Under the pieces are notes generated by a model that was given only the letters and a program-made list of their open reading frames with translations, was not told where the DNA came from and did no database searches. A stretch of DNA of 64,000 nt. It comes from an uncultured Pelagibacteraceae bacterium (lineage in GTDB: Bacteria > Pseudomonadota > Alphaproteobacteria > Pelagibacterales > Pelagibacteraceae). The stretch is taken from NCBI GenBank assembly GCA_902635685.1, contig CACPOY010000004.1:31785-95784 (forward strand). The letters are read 5' to 3'. The first letter of the stretch is position 1. Each line of letters begins with the position of its first letter. Positions 7,108 through 22,662 of this stretch are shown here, one piece after another. The position numbers were made by a program, and so were the translations under genes.

Positions 7108-8925
7108 TCAACTCTCTAAAAAACTTTTTAATTGTTTTGATCTACTTGGATGTTTTAATTTTCTCAATGCTTTGGCCTCAATTTGTCTTATTCGTTCTCT
7201 AGTGACAGAGAATTGTAGTCCTACTTCCTCCAGGGTATGGTCGGTGTTCATCCCAACACCAAATCTCATTCTTAAAACTCTCTCTTCTCTCGGTGTAAGC
7301 GTAGATAAAATTTTTGTTGTTGCTTCTCCTAGGTTTGATTTAATTGCCTGTTCCAAAGGAGCTAAGGCTTTAGTGTCTTCAATAAAGTCACCCAAACTAC
7401 TGTCTTCCTCGTCACCAACTGGTTTTTCTAATGAAACAGGTTCTTTTGATATCTTTAAAACTTTTCTAACTTTATCTAAAGGCATTCTAAGTTTTTTAGC
7501 TAATTCTTCTGGAGTTGCCTCTCTTCCAAATTCACTTAAAATTAATCTTTGCGTTCTTACAATCTTATTAATCGTTTCGATCATGTGAACAGGAATTCTG
7601 ATTGTTCTTGCTTGGTCGGCTATTGATCTTGTAATAGCTTGTCGTATCCACCAAGTTGCATATGTTGAAAATTTATATCCTCTACGATATTCAAATTTGT
7701 CAACTGCTTTCATTAAACCTATGTTTCCCTCTTGTATTAAATCTAAAAATTGTAGGCCTCTATTTGTATATTTTTTTGCTATTGAAATAACTAATCTTAA
7801 ATTCGCTTCGACCATTTCTTTTTTCGCTATTCGAGACTCCTTTTCTCCTTTTTGAATTCTGCTTACTAATTTTTTATAATCAGTAACTGAAATACCAAGT
7901 TTGTGACTTATTTCTATTAGTCTTTCTCTAATATTTTTAAATTCGTCTTTATTCTTTACAAAGAATTTTTTCCAATCTTGATTTGTATCTAAAAACTTTT
8001 TTAAATTTGGATTAATTTCGTTACCTACATAAAATTTAATAAATTCATTCCTAGAAATTTTTTGATCCATAGCCAACCTCAACAAATTTCCTTCTAACGA
8101 AATAATCTTTTTATTTTCAGAGTAGTGTCGCTGAACAAGATCTTCTAAAACTGATGGAGAAAGTTGGAGAGTTTTGATGTTCACCAATATATCATTAATT
8201 GTTTTCTCATAGGTCTTTTCTTTTGATGATGAGAAATCTTTAGATTTTAGCAAACACTCCAACTTCTCTTTTTGGTATTTTATTAGTTTATTATATTCTT
8301 TTGTAAGTGTATTGACCGTTTTTAAAACTTTAGGTTTAATTTCTGTTTCCATTGCTGCAAGAGTTGGATTAAAATCATCATCAACTTCCTCACCAGCATT
8401 CTCATCATCGCCTGCATTTTTTTGTTTAGCACTTTGTCCAGTAGATTCATCTTCCATGTAATTAGTGTCAATATCGATAATTTCTCTAACTAAAATTTCA
8501 TCTTTTTGTAGTTTGTCATTCCATTCAAAAAATTGTTGAGCTGTTATTGGGCTTTGGGATAAAGCTATTAACATTATATCTTTTCCAGCTTCAATTCTTT
8601 TTGCGATTGCAATTTCACCTTCTCTGGAAAGCAATTCCACACCACCCATCTCTCGCAAATACATTCTAATAGGGTCATCACTTTTATCGATAGTTTTGCC
8701 TTCCTCTTTTGTTGAATTCTCTTTTTTTCTTAAAGCTTTAAAATCGGATTTTTTTTCTACTAAAGTTACCTTCTCATCTAAAATATGAATAAAAGCTTGA
8801 GCTAAATTTTCATCTGACAAATTTCTTTTGCCTAGTGATTTACTTAATTCTTCATAAGTTATAAATCCTCTATGGGTTCCACGACCCATTAATCTTGCAA
8901 ATGATTTTGTAATTATTCTTTCCAC
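7108..8925 (-). CDS. rpoD: RNA polymerase primary sigma factor RpoD
   Basis: [59 protein letters not shown]; region 4 [17 protein letters not shown]. Confidence 0.98.
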   Translation of the reverse strand: MERIITKSFARLMGRGTHRGFITYEELSKSLGKRNLSDENLAQAFIHILDEKVTLVEKKSDFKALRKKENSTKEEGKTIDKSDDPIRMYLREMGGVELLSREGEIAIAKRIEAGKDIMLIALSQSPITAQQFFEWNDKLQKDEILVREIIDIDTNYMEDESTGQSAKQKNAGDDENAGEEVDDDFNPTLAAMETEIKPKVLKTVNTLTKEYNKLIKYQKEKLECLLKSKDFSSSKEKTYEKTINDILVNIKTLQLSPSVLEDLVQRHYSENKKIISLEGNLLRLAMDQKISRNEFIKFYVGNEINPNLKKFLDTNQDWKKFFVKNKDEFKNIRERLIEISHKLGISVTDYKKLVSRIQKGEKESRIAKKEMVEANLRLVISIAKKYTNRGLQFLDLIQEGNIGLMKAVDKFEYRRGYKFSTYATWWIRQAITRSIADQARTIRIPVHMIETINKIVRTQRLILSEFGREATPEELAKKLRMPLDKVRKVLKISKEPVSLEKPVGDEEDSSLGDFIEDTKALAPLEQAIKSNLGEATTKILSTLTPREERVLRMRFGVGMNTDHTLEEVGLQFSVTRERIRQIEAKALRKLKHPSRSKQLKSFLES

Positions 8926-8992
8926 AGCAAATAAAGTTTGGAAGTCTTATATAATATCAAATCTAAAAAAATCCATTAATAAATTTAAAAAA

Positions 8993-10768
8993 TTAATTGA
9001 TATTTTTCTCTTTTTTAAGCTCTTTTAGCTCATTAAATGTTGCTTCACTCATATCCTCAGAGAACTTCGATTCTAATTCCTGAATCCTGAACTCCAAATC
9101 ATAATTCACAAGATCCCTCTTGATATCCTCTAAAAATTCCAAAATTTGATGATCATTTTTAGACTTAGTTTTTAAAATATATTTGATGGGAGCAAATTTG
9201 TTAATTTTATCTAGTAGTTGTTGGTCTAAATTCAAATCATTTATGGATATTTTTTCCTGAGTTTTTAATTTAAAAATAATTGCTGCTAAAATCTTTGTAT
9301 TTATCTCAGTAAATAACTTAATATTTTCTATTAAAAAAATATTTGATTGTAATAAATTGAGATTATTCATTATTAGATATAATAAAGAAAATTCCTTAAG
9401 CTCAACACCTGTCAATGATCGACTCTCGTTGAAATGTTTTTTGGTAGTTTCCAATGATTTTGTTTTTTTAATGTAAAACTTTTTTTTATTTAAATTTGAG
9501 TGAGGTGTTAATTCAGCAATTTTTTCTAAAAAATACTCAAGAACATATTTTTTAATAAAACTATCCTTAATCGTATTTGCTATAGATCTAAGTTTTTTCT
9601 CAAACAATGCTAATGAAGAAGGATCATTTCCAGTTTGTTTTTTATAATGGCTAAAAATAAATTGATGAATAGGTAATTTGCTTTTTTTAGAAAATTCTAA
9701 GAAATAATTTTTTCCATTTTTATTAACGAAGCTATCTGGATCCTCATTGTTAGGCAAAAATAAAAAAGATAATTGTTTTTCAGGTCTTAATTCTTTAATA
9801 GAGTTTTCTGCAGCGCGCAAAGCAGCTTTATATCCGCTTTCATCGCCGTCAAAACAAATTATTATATCGTCAAAAAACTGATTTAAAATTAAGATTTGTT
9901 TATCAGTTAAAGAAGTACCAAGATTTGCAACAACATTTTCAACTCCATTTTTACTTAATCCTACTACATCCATATAACCCTCTACTAAAAAAATATGATC
10001 TAACTTATTAGATAATTTTCTGGCTAAATCTAAATTATAAAGATTTGAACCTTTTTTAAAAAAAATTGTTTCTGGCGAATTAATATATTTTGCCAAATAA
10101 TCCAAACTTTCAATTATTCTTCCACCTAGAGCAATTGGTTGACCAGAAATATTATTTATTGGAAATATTAATCTTCCTCTAAATCTTTCAACATATATAT
10201 TTTTCTTTTCATCAAAATAAAATAGACCACTTTCTAATAATATTTTTTCACTAAACTCTTGTTTTAGTTTTTCAAAAAAAACTGGATTTTTTTCAATAAA
10301 ACCAATTTTAAATTTTTTAACTTCACTTTTGCCTAATGACCTACTTTTAAGATATTCTCTAGCGTTTGAATATTTTTCATTTTTTAATAGTTCATTGTGG
10401 TAAAAATCTACATACTTACTATAAATTAATAGATACTCTTTCCATTTTTTTTCTCTCTCTTCATCTTGTTTAGTAAATAGATATGGTTGCATTCCAGCCA
10501 TATTAGCCAGATATTTTACTGCCTCTCCAAACCTTAAATTTTGGGTTTTCATAACAAAATCGAAAATATTTCCGTGCTCTGAAGTTGCAAAACAATGGTA
10601 AAATTCTTTTTCATCATTCACTGTGAATGAGGGTGTTTTTTCGTTTTTAAAAGGCGAAAGTCCAACAAACTCTTTTCCCCTTTTTTTTAAAGTTACAACT
10701 TTTGAGACAACACTTGAAACTTTTAAACGTGTTTTAATTTCATCTAAATATTCTTTTGGATATTTCAT
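8993..10768 (-). CDS. dnaG: DNA primase DnaG
   Basis: FKNEKTPSFTVNDEKEFYHCFATSEHGNIFDFVM; toprim FLVEGYMDVVGL, CFDGDESG. Confidence 0.97.
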   Translation of the reverse strand: MKYPKEYLDEIKTRLKVSSVVSKVVTLKKRGKEFVGLSPFKNEKTPSFTVNDEKEFYHCFATSEHGNIFDFVMKTQNLRFGEAVKYLANMAGMQPYLFTKQDEEREKKWKEYLLIYSKYVDFYHNELLKNEKYSNAREYLKSRSLGKSEVKKFKIGFIEKNPVFFEKLKQEFSEKILLESGLFYFDEKKNIYVERFRGRLIFPINNISGQPIALGGRIIESLDYLAKYINSPETIFFKKGSNLYNLDLARKLSNKLDHIFLVEGYMDVVGLSKNGVENVVANLGTSLTDKQILILNQFFDDIIICFDGDESGYKAALRAAENSIKELRPEKQLSFLFLPNNEDPDSFVNKNGKNYFLEFSKKSKLPIHQFIFSHYKKQTGNDPSSLALFEKKLRSIANTIKDSFIKKYVLEYFLEKIAELTPHSNLNKKKFYIKKTKSLETTKKHFNESRSLTGVELKEFSLLYLIMNNLNLLQSNIFLIENIKLFTEINTKILAAIIFKLKTQEKISINDLNLDQQLLDKINKFAPIKYILKTKSKNDHQILEFLEDIKRDLVNYDLEFRIQELESKFSEDMSEATFNELKELKKEKNIN

Positions 10769-11229
10769 TATTTATTTAATAATTCTTTTAATAAAGCTCC
10801 AGCTTTTGAAAAATCAATTTCATCCGCATGTTGTTTTTTTAGTTCTCCCATTACTTTTCCCATATCCTTAATAGAGTTTGCACCTAATTTAGAAATAATT
10901 TTCTCACATATTTTTTTAGTGTCTTCCTTATTAAGTTGTTTTGGAAGAAAACTTGATAAAATATTAAATTCATTTTGTTCAATGTCTAATAGATCGGATC
11001 TATTATTTTTCTTGTAAATATCAATTGATTCGGCTCTTTGTTTCATCATTTTTTTTAATAATTTTTTTATGTCCTCGTCATCTGTCTCTTTTTTGTTGGG
11101 GCCAGATCGATTTATTATATCAAGGTCCTTGATTGATGATAAAATTAACCTATAAGTTGATATTTTATTCTTGTCTTTAGATTTAAGCGCATTTTTATAT
11201 TCTGTTTCTATCGTTACTTTTAATGGCAT
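10768..11229 (-). CDS. GatB/YqeY domain protein
   Basis: MPLKVTIETEYKNALKSKDKNKISTYRLILSSIKDLDI; SKLGANSIKDMGKVMGELKK. Confidence 0.9.
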   Translation of the reverse strand: MPLKVTIETEYKNALKSKDKNKISTYRLILSSIKDLDIINRSGPNKKETDDEDIKKLLKKMMKQRAESIDIYKKNNRSDLLDIEQNEFNILSSFLPKQLNKEDTKKICEKIISKLGANSIKDMGKVMGELKKQHADEIDFSKAGALLKELLNK

Positions 11230-11354
11230 AATTTTTAATCTACTTTAAAGATAAAATTCTTCAAAAGAAAAATTGTTTTTTTACAATTTTATAATACATC
11301 TCTGTTGCGATAATAAATCAATTATTGTATAGACCTTTAACTTATGAGTTGTAA

Positions 11355-12548
11355 TTGATCAAAAAAGTAAAAAAAACTCACTTAAAAAATTCACAAAATT
11401 ATACAGGTATTTTAGTTCTTGAGAATAAAAGGATATTTAAAGGAATAGGTATTGGATATCAAGGAGAAGCAACTGGCGAAGTTTGCTTTAATACTTCGTT
11501 AACAGGATACCAGGAAATAATCTCTGATCCTTCATATGCAGGGCAAATAATTAATTTCACCTTTCCTCATATTGGAAATGTGGGAACCAACAAAGAGGAT
11601 TTTGAAGCTGATAAAATATGGACAAAAGGAGTAATTTTTAATTCTGAGATAACCTCACCATCAAACTATAGGTCCTTTCAACACTTGGATGCTTGGTTAA
11701 AAAAGAACAAGATAGTTGGAATTACAGGACTTGATACAAGAAGTTTAACGAATTTCATTAGAGACAAAGGTGCTCCAAAAGGAACCATTGCTTACTCAAA
11801 AAAAGGTAAATTTAACATTAATAAACTCACTAACTGTACAATAAAATGGAGTGGATTAAAAAATTTGGATCTTGCAGAAAAAGTCACTACACAAAAAAAT
11901 TATATTTGGAAGGGACTTAAAACTTGGAAAAAAGAACATGGTTATAGAAAAAATAATAGAAATGTATTTCATGTAGTTGCAATAGATTATGGAATTAAAA
12001 AAAATATTTTAAGATATTTTTCTGATTTTAATTGTAAAGTTACTGTAGTTCCTTGTAAAACATCTGCAGAAAGCATTTTAGCTCTTAAACCTAATGGTGT
12101 CTTTTTATCTAATGGACCAGGAGATCCAGCTGCAACAGGAAAATATGCTATTCAAATAATTCAAAATCTTATTAAAAAGAAAATGCCATTATTTGGTATT
12201 TGTTTAGGTCATCAAATCCTTGCACTTTCATTAGGGGGAAAAACAAAGAAAATGAAATTAGGACACAGAGGAGCAAATCATCCTGTTAAAAATTTAATTA
12301 ATGATAATGTAGAAATTACTAGTCAAAATCATGGCTTTGAAGTTGTTAGAGAAAATTTACCAAAAAATGTTAAGATCACACATAAATCTTTGTTCGATAA
12401 CAGTATAGAAGGAATAAGATTAGAGGATAAACCTGTGTTCTCAGTTCAGTATCATCCTGAATCAAACCCAGGACCACAAGACAGCGTTTATTTATTTCAA
12501 GAATTTATTAACAACATGAGAAAGAATGCCAAAAAGAAAAGATCTTAA
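11355..12548 (+). CDS. carA: Carbamoyl-phosphate synthase small subunit
   Basis: [37 protein letters not shown] amidotransferase motif. Confidence 0.97.
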   Translation: MIKKVKKTHLKNSQNYTGILVLENKRIFKGIGIGYQGEATGEVCFNTSLTGYQEIISDPSYAGQIINFTFPHIGNVGTNKEDFEADKIWTKGVIFNSEITSPSNYRSFQHLDAWLKKNKIVGITGLDTRSLTNFIRDKGAPKGTIAYSKKGKFNINKLTNCTIKWSGLKNLDLAEKVTTQKNYIWKGLKTWKKEHGYRKNNRNVFHVVAIDYGIKKNILRYFSDFNCKVTVVPCKTSAESILALKPNGVFLSNGPGDPAATGKYAIQIIQNLIKKKMPLFGICLGHQILALSLGGKTKKMKLGHRGANHPVKNLINDNVEITSQNHGFEVVRENLPKNVKITHKSLFDNSIEGIRLEDKPVFSVQYHPESNPGPQDSVYLFQEFINNMRKNAKKKRS

Positions 12549-15500
12549 GAAAATATTAGTAGTTGGTGCTGGACCAATTATAATTGGTCAAGCCTGCGAA
12601 TTTGATTATTCTGGTACACAGGCTTGTAAGGCATTAAAGGATGAAGGTTATAAAGTTGTTTTAATTAATTCAAATCCAGCAACAATTATGACAGATCCAG
12701 ATGTTGCTGACAGCACTTATATTGAGCCCGTTACTCTAGAGGTTTTAGAAAAAATTTTAAAGAAAGAAAAACCAAATGCAATTCTTCCAACAATGGGTGG
12801 TCAAACTGCTCTCAACCTTGCAATGGAGGCTGAGAAAAAAGGAATTTTAAAAAAATATAAAATCGAATTAATTGGCGCAAATTCAAGAGCTATTGCAAAT
12901 GCCGAGGATAGAAAAAGGTTTAGAAAAAATATGATTGATATTGGTTTAGATCTTCCTAAATCTGAAATCGTAAACAATATAAAACAAGCCTCAAAAGTTT
13001 TAAAGAAAATAGGGTTACCTACAATAATTAGACCAGCTTTTACACTTGGGGGTTTAGGAGGAGGAATAGCAAAGAATAAAAAGGACTACTTTAAAATTGT
13101 CAAAAACGGTTTGCATGAGTCTCCTGTGAGCCAAGTTCTTGTAGAAGAATGTTTAGAGGGCTGGAAAGAATTTGAAATGGAAGTTGTAAGGGATAAAAAA
13201 GATAATTGTATAATTATTTGTTCAATAGAGAATATTGATCCAATGGGAATACATACTGGAGACTCGGTGACAGTCGCTCCTGCACTCACCTTAACTGATA
13301 AAGAATATCAAGTAATGCGAAATGCCTCTATTGCATGTTTAAGAAAAATTGGAGTCGAAACAGGTGGTTCAAATGTTCAATTTGCAATTAATCCTAAAAA
13401 TGGACGAATGGTTATAATCGAGATGAATCCCAGAGTATCAAGGTCATCTGCTCTTGCATCAAAAGCAACTGGGTTTCCTATCGCAAAAGTAGCTGCAAAA
13501 CTTGCTGTCGGTTATACATTGGATGAATTAAAAAATGAAATAACTAAAGTAACTCCAGCATCATTTGAACCAAGTATAGATTATGTTGTAACAAAAATTC
13601 CAAGATTTACTTTTGAAAAATTTTCAACTTCTCCTGAGGTTCTGGGCACGTCTATGAAATCTGTTGGAGAAGCAATGGCAATTGGAAGAAATTTCAAAGA
13701 GTCTCTTCAAAAAGCATTGATCTCTCTTGAAACTGGTTTTTCGGGATTAGACAGAATATTTAATTTAGATAAAAAACAAATTGAGAAAAAACTTAAAGAT
13801 AATATTCCTAATAAAATCCTGCTTGTTGCTGAAGCACTAAGAAAAAAAATAAATTTGAAAAAAATCTATAAATTATCAAAAATTGATCCATGGTTCTTAA
13901 ACCAAATTAAAGAAATAATAGATAGTGAATATAAGATTAAGAGTAATGGATTACCAAAAAATTTTCATGATTTTAATCTAATTAAATCAATGGGTTTTTC
14001 TGATAAAAAACTTTCTGAGCTGTCAAATTTATCTGAAGATATTGTAAGAAAAAAAAGAACTGCACTTAAAATTTTACCAGTATTTAAAAAAGTTGATACT
14101 TGTGCAGCAGAATTTAAATCTTTTACACCATATATGTACTCAACATATCAGAGAAATTTCTCAATAAATTCAGAATGTGAGGCTAATCCGTCTGCTAAAA
14201 AAAAGATTATTATATTAGGCGGAGGGCCTAATAGAATAGGACAAGGAATAGAATTTGATTACTGTTGTTGTCAGGCTAGTTTTGCACTAAAATCAGCAGG
14301 TTTTGAGACTATTATGGTAAACTGCAATCCTGAAACAGTCTCAACAGATTATGACACTAGTGATAGATTATATTTTGAACCGCTAAAAGAAGAGTATGTT
14401 TTTAATATTATTAAAAGGGAAAAAGATAAAGGAAATTTAGTTGGTATCATCACTCAGTTTGGTGGTCAAACTCCAATCAAATTGGCCAAGTTTTTATATA
14501 TTAATAATCTTCCTATTTTAGGAACTCAATACTCATCTATTGACCTAGCAGAAGATAGGGACAGATTCAGAAACCTATTAGAAAAATTAAATTTAAATCA
14601 AGCTAAAAGTGGAATTGCTAAAACTTTTAAGCAAGCAATTGAGATATCCGAAAAAATAGGCTTACCTTTAATGGTAAGACCTTCTTATGTTCTTGGAGGA
14701 AGAGCAATGGAAATAGTTTATGAGAAAAGTCAGTTGAAAAATTTTGTGGAAGAGGCTTTTAAAGCTGCTGAAAAAAATCCAATTCTTATCGATAAATTCA
14801 TAGATCATGCAATGGAAGTTGATGTGGATGCTATATCCGATGGCAATCAAGTACATGTTGCTGGGATCATGCAGCATATCGAGGAAGCGGGAATTCATTC
14901 TGGTGACTCTGCGTGTAGCCTGCCTCCTGTTTCCATCAAGCCCTTTTTAATTAAAGAAATAGAGAGACAAACAAAAAATTTAGCTCTAGCTCTAAAAGTG
15001 AAAGGTTTCATGAATGTTCAATTTGCAATTAAAAAAGATGAAATTTTTGTAATTGAAGTAAACCCAAGAGCAAGCCGAACAGTTCCTTTCGTATCAAAAG
15101 CAAAAGGACTGCCGTTAGCAAAAATAGCCTCGAGAGTTATGGCTGGTGAGAAACTCTCAAAATTTAATTTGAAAGATAAATCTAAAGGTATGTTTGCAGT
15201 AAAGGAGGCAGTTTTTCCATTTAATAAATTTCCTAACAGTGACCTATTATTAGGTCCAGAAATGAAATCAACCGGAGAAGTAATGGGATTTGACAAAAAT
15301 TTTGGAATGGCGTATGCAAAAAGCCAAATAGCATCCTCTAATTCATTGCCTACTAAAGGACTAGCTTTTTTATCATTAAAAAATTCTCATAAAGACGAAG
15401 GTATTGGACTTGCAAAAGAGCTTATTAAACTAGAATTTACTTTATGTGCAACAAAAGGAACTGCGGAATATATCCAAAAACATGGCATGAAATGTAAAAT

Positions 15501-15750
15501 TATAAATAAAGTGAGTAGCGGATCGCCTCATATAGTTGATGTTTTAGACTCAAAAAAAATAGCCTTAGTTATTAATACTGGTGGTGGCAATACAGAGCAC
15601 AGATTAAATGATGCCATTGCTTTAAGAAGAGCGACACTTAAAAATAAAGTGCCTTACTGCACAAATATGTCAACTGCTCTAGCATGTATTGAAGGTATCA
15701 AATCACTTAAAACAAAAAAATTAGAAGTTACATCGCTGCAAAATGTTTAG
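12526..15750 (+). CDS. carB: Carbamoyl-phosphate synthase large subunit
   Basis: 1074 aa with duplicated ATP-grasp halves; [25 protein letters not shown]-terminal MGS domain. Confidence 0.98.
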   Translation: MPKRKDLKKILVVGAGPIIIGQACEFDYSGTQACKALKDEGYKVVLINSNPATIMTDPDVADSTYIEPVTLEVLEKILKKEKPNAILPTMGGQTALNLAMEAEKKGILKKYKIELIGANSRAIANAEDRKRFRKNMIDIGLDLPKSEIVNNIKQASKVLKKIGLPTIIRPAFTLGGLGGGIAKNKKDYFKIVKNGLHESPVSQVLVEECLEGWKEFEMEVVRDKKDNCIIICSIENIDPMGIHTGDSVTVAPALTLTDKEYQVMRNASIACLRKIGVETGGSNVQFAINPKNGRMVIIEMNPRVSRSSALASKATGFPIAKVAAKLAVGYTLDELKNEITKVTPASFEPSIDYVVTKIPRFTFEKFSTSPEVLGTSMKSVGEAMAIGRNFKESLQKALISLETGFSGLDRIFNLDKKQIEKKLKDNIPNKILLVAEALRKKINLKKIYKLSKIDPWFLNQIKEIIDSEYKIKSNGLPKNFHDFNLIKSMGFSDKKLSELSNLSEDIVRKKRTALKILPVFKKVDTCAAEFKSFTPYMYSTYQRNFSINSECEANPSAKKKIIILGGGPNRIGQGIEFDYCCCQASFALKSAGFETIMVNCNPETVSTDYDTSDRLYFEPLKEEYVFNIIKREKDKGNLVGIITQFGGQTPIKLAKFLYINNLPILGTQYSSIDLAEDRDRFRNLLEKLNLNQAKSGIAKTFKQAIEISEKIGLPLMVRPSYVLGGRAMEIVYEKSQLKNFVEEAFKAAEKNPILIDKFIDHAMEVDVDAISDGNQVHVAGIMQHIEEAGIHSGDSACSLPPVSIKPFLIKEIERQTKNLALALKVKGFMNVQFAIKKDEIFVIEVNPRASRTVPFVSKAKGLPLAKIASRVMAGEKLSKFNLKDKSKGMFAVKEAVFPFNKFPNSDLLLGPEMKSTGEVMGFDKNFGMAYAKSQIASSNSLPTKGLAFLSLKNSHKDEGIGLAKELIKLEFTLCATKGTAEYIQKHGMKCKIINKVSSGSPHIVDVLDSKKIALVINTGGGNTEHRLNDAIALRRATLKNKVPYCTNMSTALACIEGIKSLKTKKLEVTSLQNV

Positions 15751-16409
15751 TCAACTTTCCAATCGGTCTTAAATGTGACATAGTTAACTTGAATGCATCT
15801 TCTTTCTTTAATAATTTTTTTCTTTTCCATACCATGCCATGTGTTTGGACCGCTTGTAAATAAGTAACCGTAATTATGCTTGTAGGGAACAGTCTTAACT
15901 TTTTCTAGTTTTTCATTGTAAAAATCTGTCCCTAAATCCTCAGACTCATTTGCATTGTTCACAAAAATAAGTCCTGACATTAATTTTTCTTTAATATCGC
16001 AATGTGGTTTTAACCAAAAACCTTCACGATCACATATAACTTCAAGTCTTACATATGAACCTGATAAATCTTTGTTAATCATTTTTGAAATAGTTTGGCA
16101 TGTTTCTTTAGATTGAAGTTCATTAATGAATTTTACTAAATTTGGAAAATGTGATGCATTTTCTTTTGTAACAAAACATCTAAATTTTATTGCCTTACCA
16201 CCGGAAGCTATACCTTCTCTAAATTCTGCAGCACCACCGTCTATTGCTCTTGTGCCATCGTAATTAAGATTATGCTTACTTACGTCGGGAATATCTGCGC
16301 CTTCAATTTCCTTAATTGCCGCTTCACTTAAAGCGTTGTTGTATTCCCAGTGATTGAATGGAAATTCATACTTTTTTGAATTTTTTAATATAGAATTAAG
16401 AAAAGTCAT
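15747..16409 (-). CDS. 2-oxoglutarate/Fe(II)-dependent oxygenase-like protein
   Basis: [19 protein letters not shown] (HxD-like) with later [23 protein letters not shown] (H..R). Confidence 0.7.
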   Translation of the reverse strand: MTFLNSILKNSKKYEFPFNHWEYNNALSEAAIKEIEGADIPDVSKHNLNYDGTRAIDGGAAEFREGIASGGKAIKFRCFVTKENASHFPNLVKFINELQSKETCQTISKMINKDLSGSYVRLEVICDREGFWLKPHCDIKEKLMSGLIFVNNANESEDLGTDFYNEKLEKVKTVPYKHNYGYLFTSGPNTWHGMEKKKIIKERRCIQVNYVTFKTDWKVD

Positions 16410-17346
16410 AATCTTTAAATTGTTTCTCTATATATCCCGATATTCTATGAGTTTCATTAAGTTTTTTATAACTCCATTCTTCTACTTTGTCCTCTAGGTT
16501 TTTAATTATATCTAATGATTTAAAAAGCTCAAAAAATTTTTGAAATCGTATATTTTTTTTTATAGATGGCATTTGAGCCACATATATAGGTCTTCCTGTC
16601 ATTGCTGCCTCTGATATCATGGAAGTTGAGTCACATGTTACAATAATATGATCAGCTAAACTAAGTGCTGACAAATAAGCTTTTTTATCAATATCTGAAA
16701 TTATGATCTGATCATCATCAAAAAAGTCTTGTGCTTTATCTACTATTCTTCTTGGTGTTCTCATTGAAGGTATAAAAATTAGTTGATAATCCTGGTTGAT
16801 AAAATTTTTTTTAGTTTTAATAAAAATTTTTTCAATTATTTTATCGTTAAAATTGTAATATCTATTAGGACCTCCAGCAATAAACACTATTACCTTCTTT
16901 TTTTTAATTCGGGGTTTAAGATAATTTGTATTTTCTACTAATTCTGCTTCAGTAAGATAATGAATTGCACCTTTACTTTTTAAAACATTTATACCCTCAA
17001 GACCATCATGCTCTGGTGCTACGACATAATCAAAATTATTTAATGATACTTTTGGATCCTGAATATGAATATTCATTATTTTATTTCCAAATTTATTTTT
17101 TAAAAAAATTGATGGAACTACACTTTTTCTTCCACATGAAATTACTACATTAAATTTCTTTGAAATATCATTTTTAAAAACAAAATCTTTTACAGGGGTT
17201 AATTTTGGAGGAATCATTTTCCAAAAACTATTTAGCTCAATTTTCTCGTGTATAAATTCAAGATTAAGAGCTTTCGCAAGCCCCTCAACTTGGCTAATCA
17301 TGCCGTGCATTCCCTCGGTCAATAATAAACCTTTTAATTTAGTCAT
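16396..17346 (-). CDS. ELM1/DUF1022 family (mitochondrial-fission-ELM1-like, glycosyltransferase-fold) protein
   Basis: TEGMHGMISQVEGLAKAL; HIQDPKVSLNNFDYVVAPEHDGL; FIAGGPNRYY; VTCDSTSMISEAAMTGRPIYV. Confidence 0.85.
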   Translation of the reverse strand: MTKLKGLLLTEGMHGMISQVEGLAKALNLEFIHEKIELNSFWKMIPPKLTPVKDFVFKNDISKKFNVVISCGRKSVVPSIFLKNKFGNKIMNIHIQDPKVSLNNFDYVVAPEHDGLEGINVLKSKGAIHYLTEAELVENTNYLKPRIKKKKVIVFIAGGPNRYYNFNDKIIEKIFIKTKKNFINQDYQLIFIPSMRTPRRIVDKAQDFFDDDQIIISDIDKKAYLSALSLADHIIVTCDSTSMISEAAMTGRPIYVAQMPSIKKNIRFQKFFELFKSLDIIKNLEDKVEEWSYKKLNETHRISGYIEKQFKDYDFS

Positions 17347-17367
17347 TAATCACTATATAGCTGTCAT

Positions 17368-18312
17368 ATGAATCAAAATCCAACTAAACACACAAAAGTG
17401 TTAATAATTGGATCCGGTCCTGCTGGATATACAGCTGCAGTTTATGCTGCTAGAGCAATGTTAAATCCAATTTTGGTTTATGGATCGGAACCTGGAGGTC
17501 AATTAACCACAACAACGGATGTTGAAAATTTTCCTGGATTTGCTGATGTGATTCAAGGTCCTTGGCTTATGGATCAAATGAAAGAACAAGCAAAAGCAGT
17601 TGGAACAGAAATGATTCAAGATCATATAAGTTCAGTAAATTTAAAAACATCGCCTTTTGAGGCTATCGGTGACACTGGTCAAAAATATACTGCTGATAGT
17701 ATAATTATCTCTACAGGAGCCCAGGCTAGATGGTTGAACATTAAATCTGAACAAGATTTTAGAGGATTTGGTGTATCAGCGTGTGCGACGTGTGATGGTT
17801 TTTTTTTCAAAGATAAAGAAGTTGCTGTTGTAGGTGGGGGTAATGCTGCTGTTGAGGAAGCAATGTTTCTTACAAAATTTGCATCAAAAGTAAAATTAAT
17901 TCATAGAAGAGATAGTTTAAGAGCCGAAAAAATGCTCCAAAAAAAACTTATGGAAAATAAAAAAATTGAAATTATTTGGGATACTGTCGTTGAGGATGTA
18001 ATTGGAGACAAAGATCCGAAAAATGTTAAGGGCATCAAAGTTAAAAATGTAAAAACAAATAAAATTGATGAAATAAAATTAGATGGTGTATTCATTGCTA
18101 TTGGTCATGACCCTGCAACCCAGTTATTTAAAGATCAACTTAATATGGACAAAGAAGGATATTTGATAACTAAACCAGACTCTACAGAAACAAATATACC
18201 AGGTGTTTATGCGGCTGGAGATGTAAAAGATAAAACATTTAGGCAAGCAGTTACTGCTGCTGGTATGGGATGTATGGCAGCGCTAGAGGCTGAAAAGTTT
18301 TTATCTCATTAA
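17368..18312 (+). CDS. trxB: Thioredoxin-disulfide reductase
   Basis: IGSGPAGYTAAVYAARA; CATCDGFFFKDKEVAVVGGGNAAVEEA. Confidence 0.97.
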   Translation: MNQNPTKHTKVLIIGSGPAGYTAAVYAARAMLNPILVYGSEPGGQLTTTTDVENFPGFADVIQGPWLMDQMKEQAKAVGTEMIQDHISSVNLKTSPFEAIGDTGQKYTADSIIISTGAQARWLNIKSEQDFRGFGVSACATCDGFFFKDKEVAVVGGGNAAVEEAMFLTKFASKVKLIHRRDSLRAEKMLQKKLMENKKIEIIWDTVVEDVIGDKDPKNVKGIKVKNVKTNKIDEIKLDGVFIAIGHDPATQLFKDQLNMDKEGYLITKPDSTETNIPGVYAAGDVKDKTFRQAVTAAGMGCMAALEAEKFLSH

Positions 18313-18313
18313 A

Positions 18314-19261
18314 GTGAAAAATAATCTCCATGTATTCTTAGGGGCTACAGTAGCAGATGCAGCAGCAAGACCATTGCATTGGGTATATAATCAAAAAAAA
18401 TTGCATGAATATATTAAAGGCAAAAAGGACTTTACCTTTTTAAAAAAAAATAAAAGCCCTTTTTATAATATTAAAACTGGAAAAGTCTCTGGTTACAACG
18501 ATGTCGGCCAAGTGATGTTTAAAACATTGCTTGATGGAGATGAAAATTTAGAAAAAAATTTTAAAAAGAATATTCTTAAAAATTTTGGTCCTGGAAGCAA
18601 ATATTGGAAAAATTTAAAACGAAGATCAAAATATAAAAAAGTTAAAGATTGGCGTGGCTTAATAAGAGGACCATGGATACACCAGAATATAATAGAAACT
18701 GTAAACAACATTAAATCAAAAAAAAAAATTTCTGGTGGAATGAAAGTCAATGAGTCAGATGGTTTTTGTGCAACGCTACCTTTTTTTCTTTACGGCCATG
18801 ATTTTAAAAGTTTAGAGAAGATCATAAAAATTGTTACTGTTTCAAAAATCAGCATAAAGTATGCACTCGCAAAATTTTATCTAATTGATTTTGCTTTAAA
18901 AGGAAACAAAAATCCCATTAATAAATTTGTAAAAAAATTTAGTGGAAATTTCTTATTTAAAGAAATTATTAAAGATATAAAAAAGATCAAAAAATTCAAA
19001 TCGAAATTTGATCCAATAACAATTAAAAAACTAGGAATGGCTTGCAGTTATCCAGGAACTTTTAATAGTTCAATTTATACAATTCTAAATTCAAAAAATT
19101 ATAAAGATGCAATTTTAAAAACTATCAAGGCCGGTGGTTGTAATTGCTCTAGAGCAAATTTTGTGGGAGCATACTTTGCTTCTCTAAAGGGTATTAATTC
19201 TATTCCAAAATCTTGGATTAAAAAAACTATTCCTGCAAAAAAGATTCTAAATCAAAAATAA
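18314..19261 (+). CDS. ADP-ribosylglycohydrolase-superfamily-like protein (GTG start)
   Basis: FLGATVADAAARPLHWVYN; C-terminal AGGCNCSRANFVGAYFASLKGINSIPKSW corresponds to the GGDxDxxA..GAL.GA..G...IP..W region. Confidence 0.75.
   Translation: MKNNLHVFLGATVADAAARPLHWVYNQKKLHEYIKGKKDFTFLKKNKSPFYNIKTGKVSGYNDVGQVMFKTLLDGDENLEKNFKKNILKNFGPGSKYWKNLKRRSKYKKVKDWRGLIRGPWIHQNIIETVNNIKSKKKISGGMKVNESDGFCATLPFFLYGHDFKSLEKIIKIVTVSKISIKYALAKFYLIDFALKGNKNPINKFVKKFSGNFLFKEIIKDIKKIKKFKSKFDPITIKKLGMACSYPGTFNSSIYTILNSKNYKDAILKTIKAGGCNCSRANFVGAYFASLKGINSIPKSWIKKTIPAKKILNQK

Positions 19262-22643
<3,382 letters not shown>

Positions 22644-22662
<19 letters not shown>

Noticed and set aside
7172-7588. 138-aa plus-strand ORF inside rpoD
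   Set aside because: Antisense to a strongly conserved rpoD region; typical spurious ORF in a conserved coding frame.
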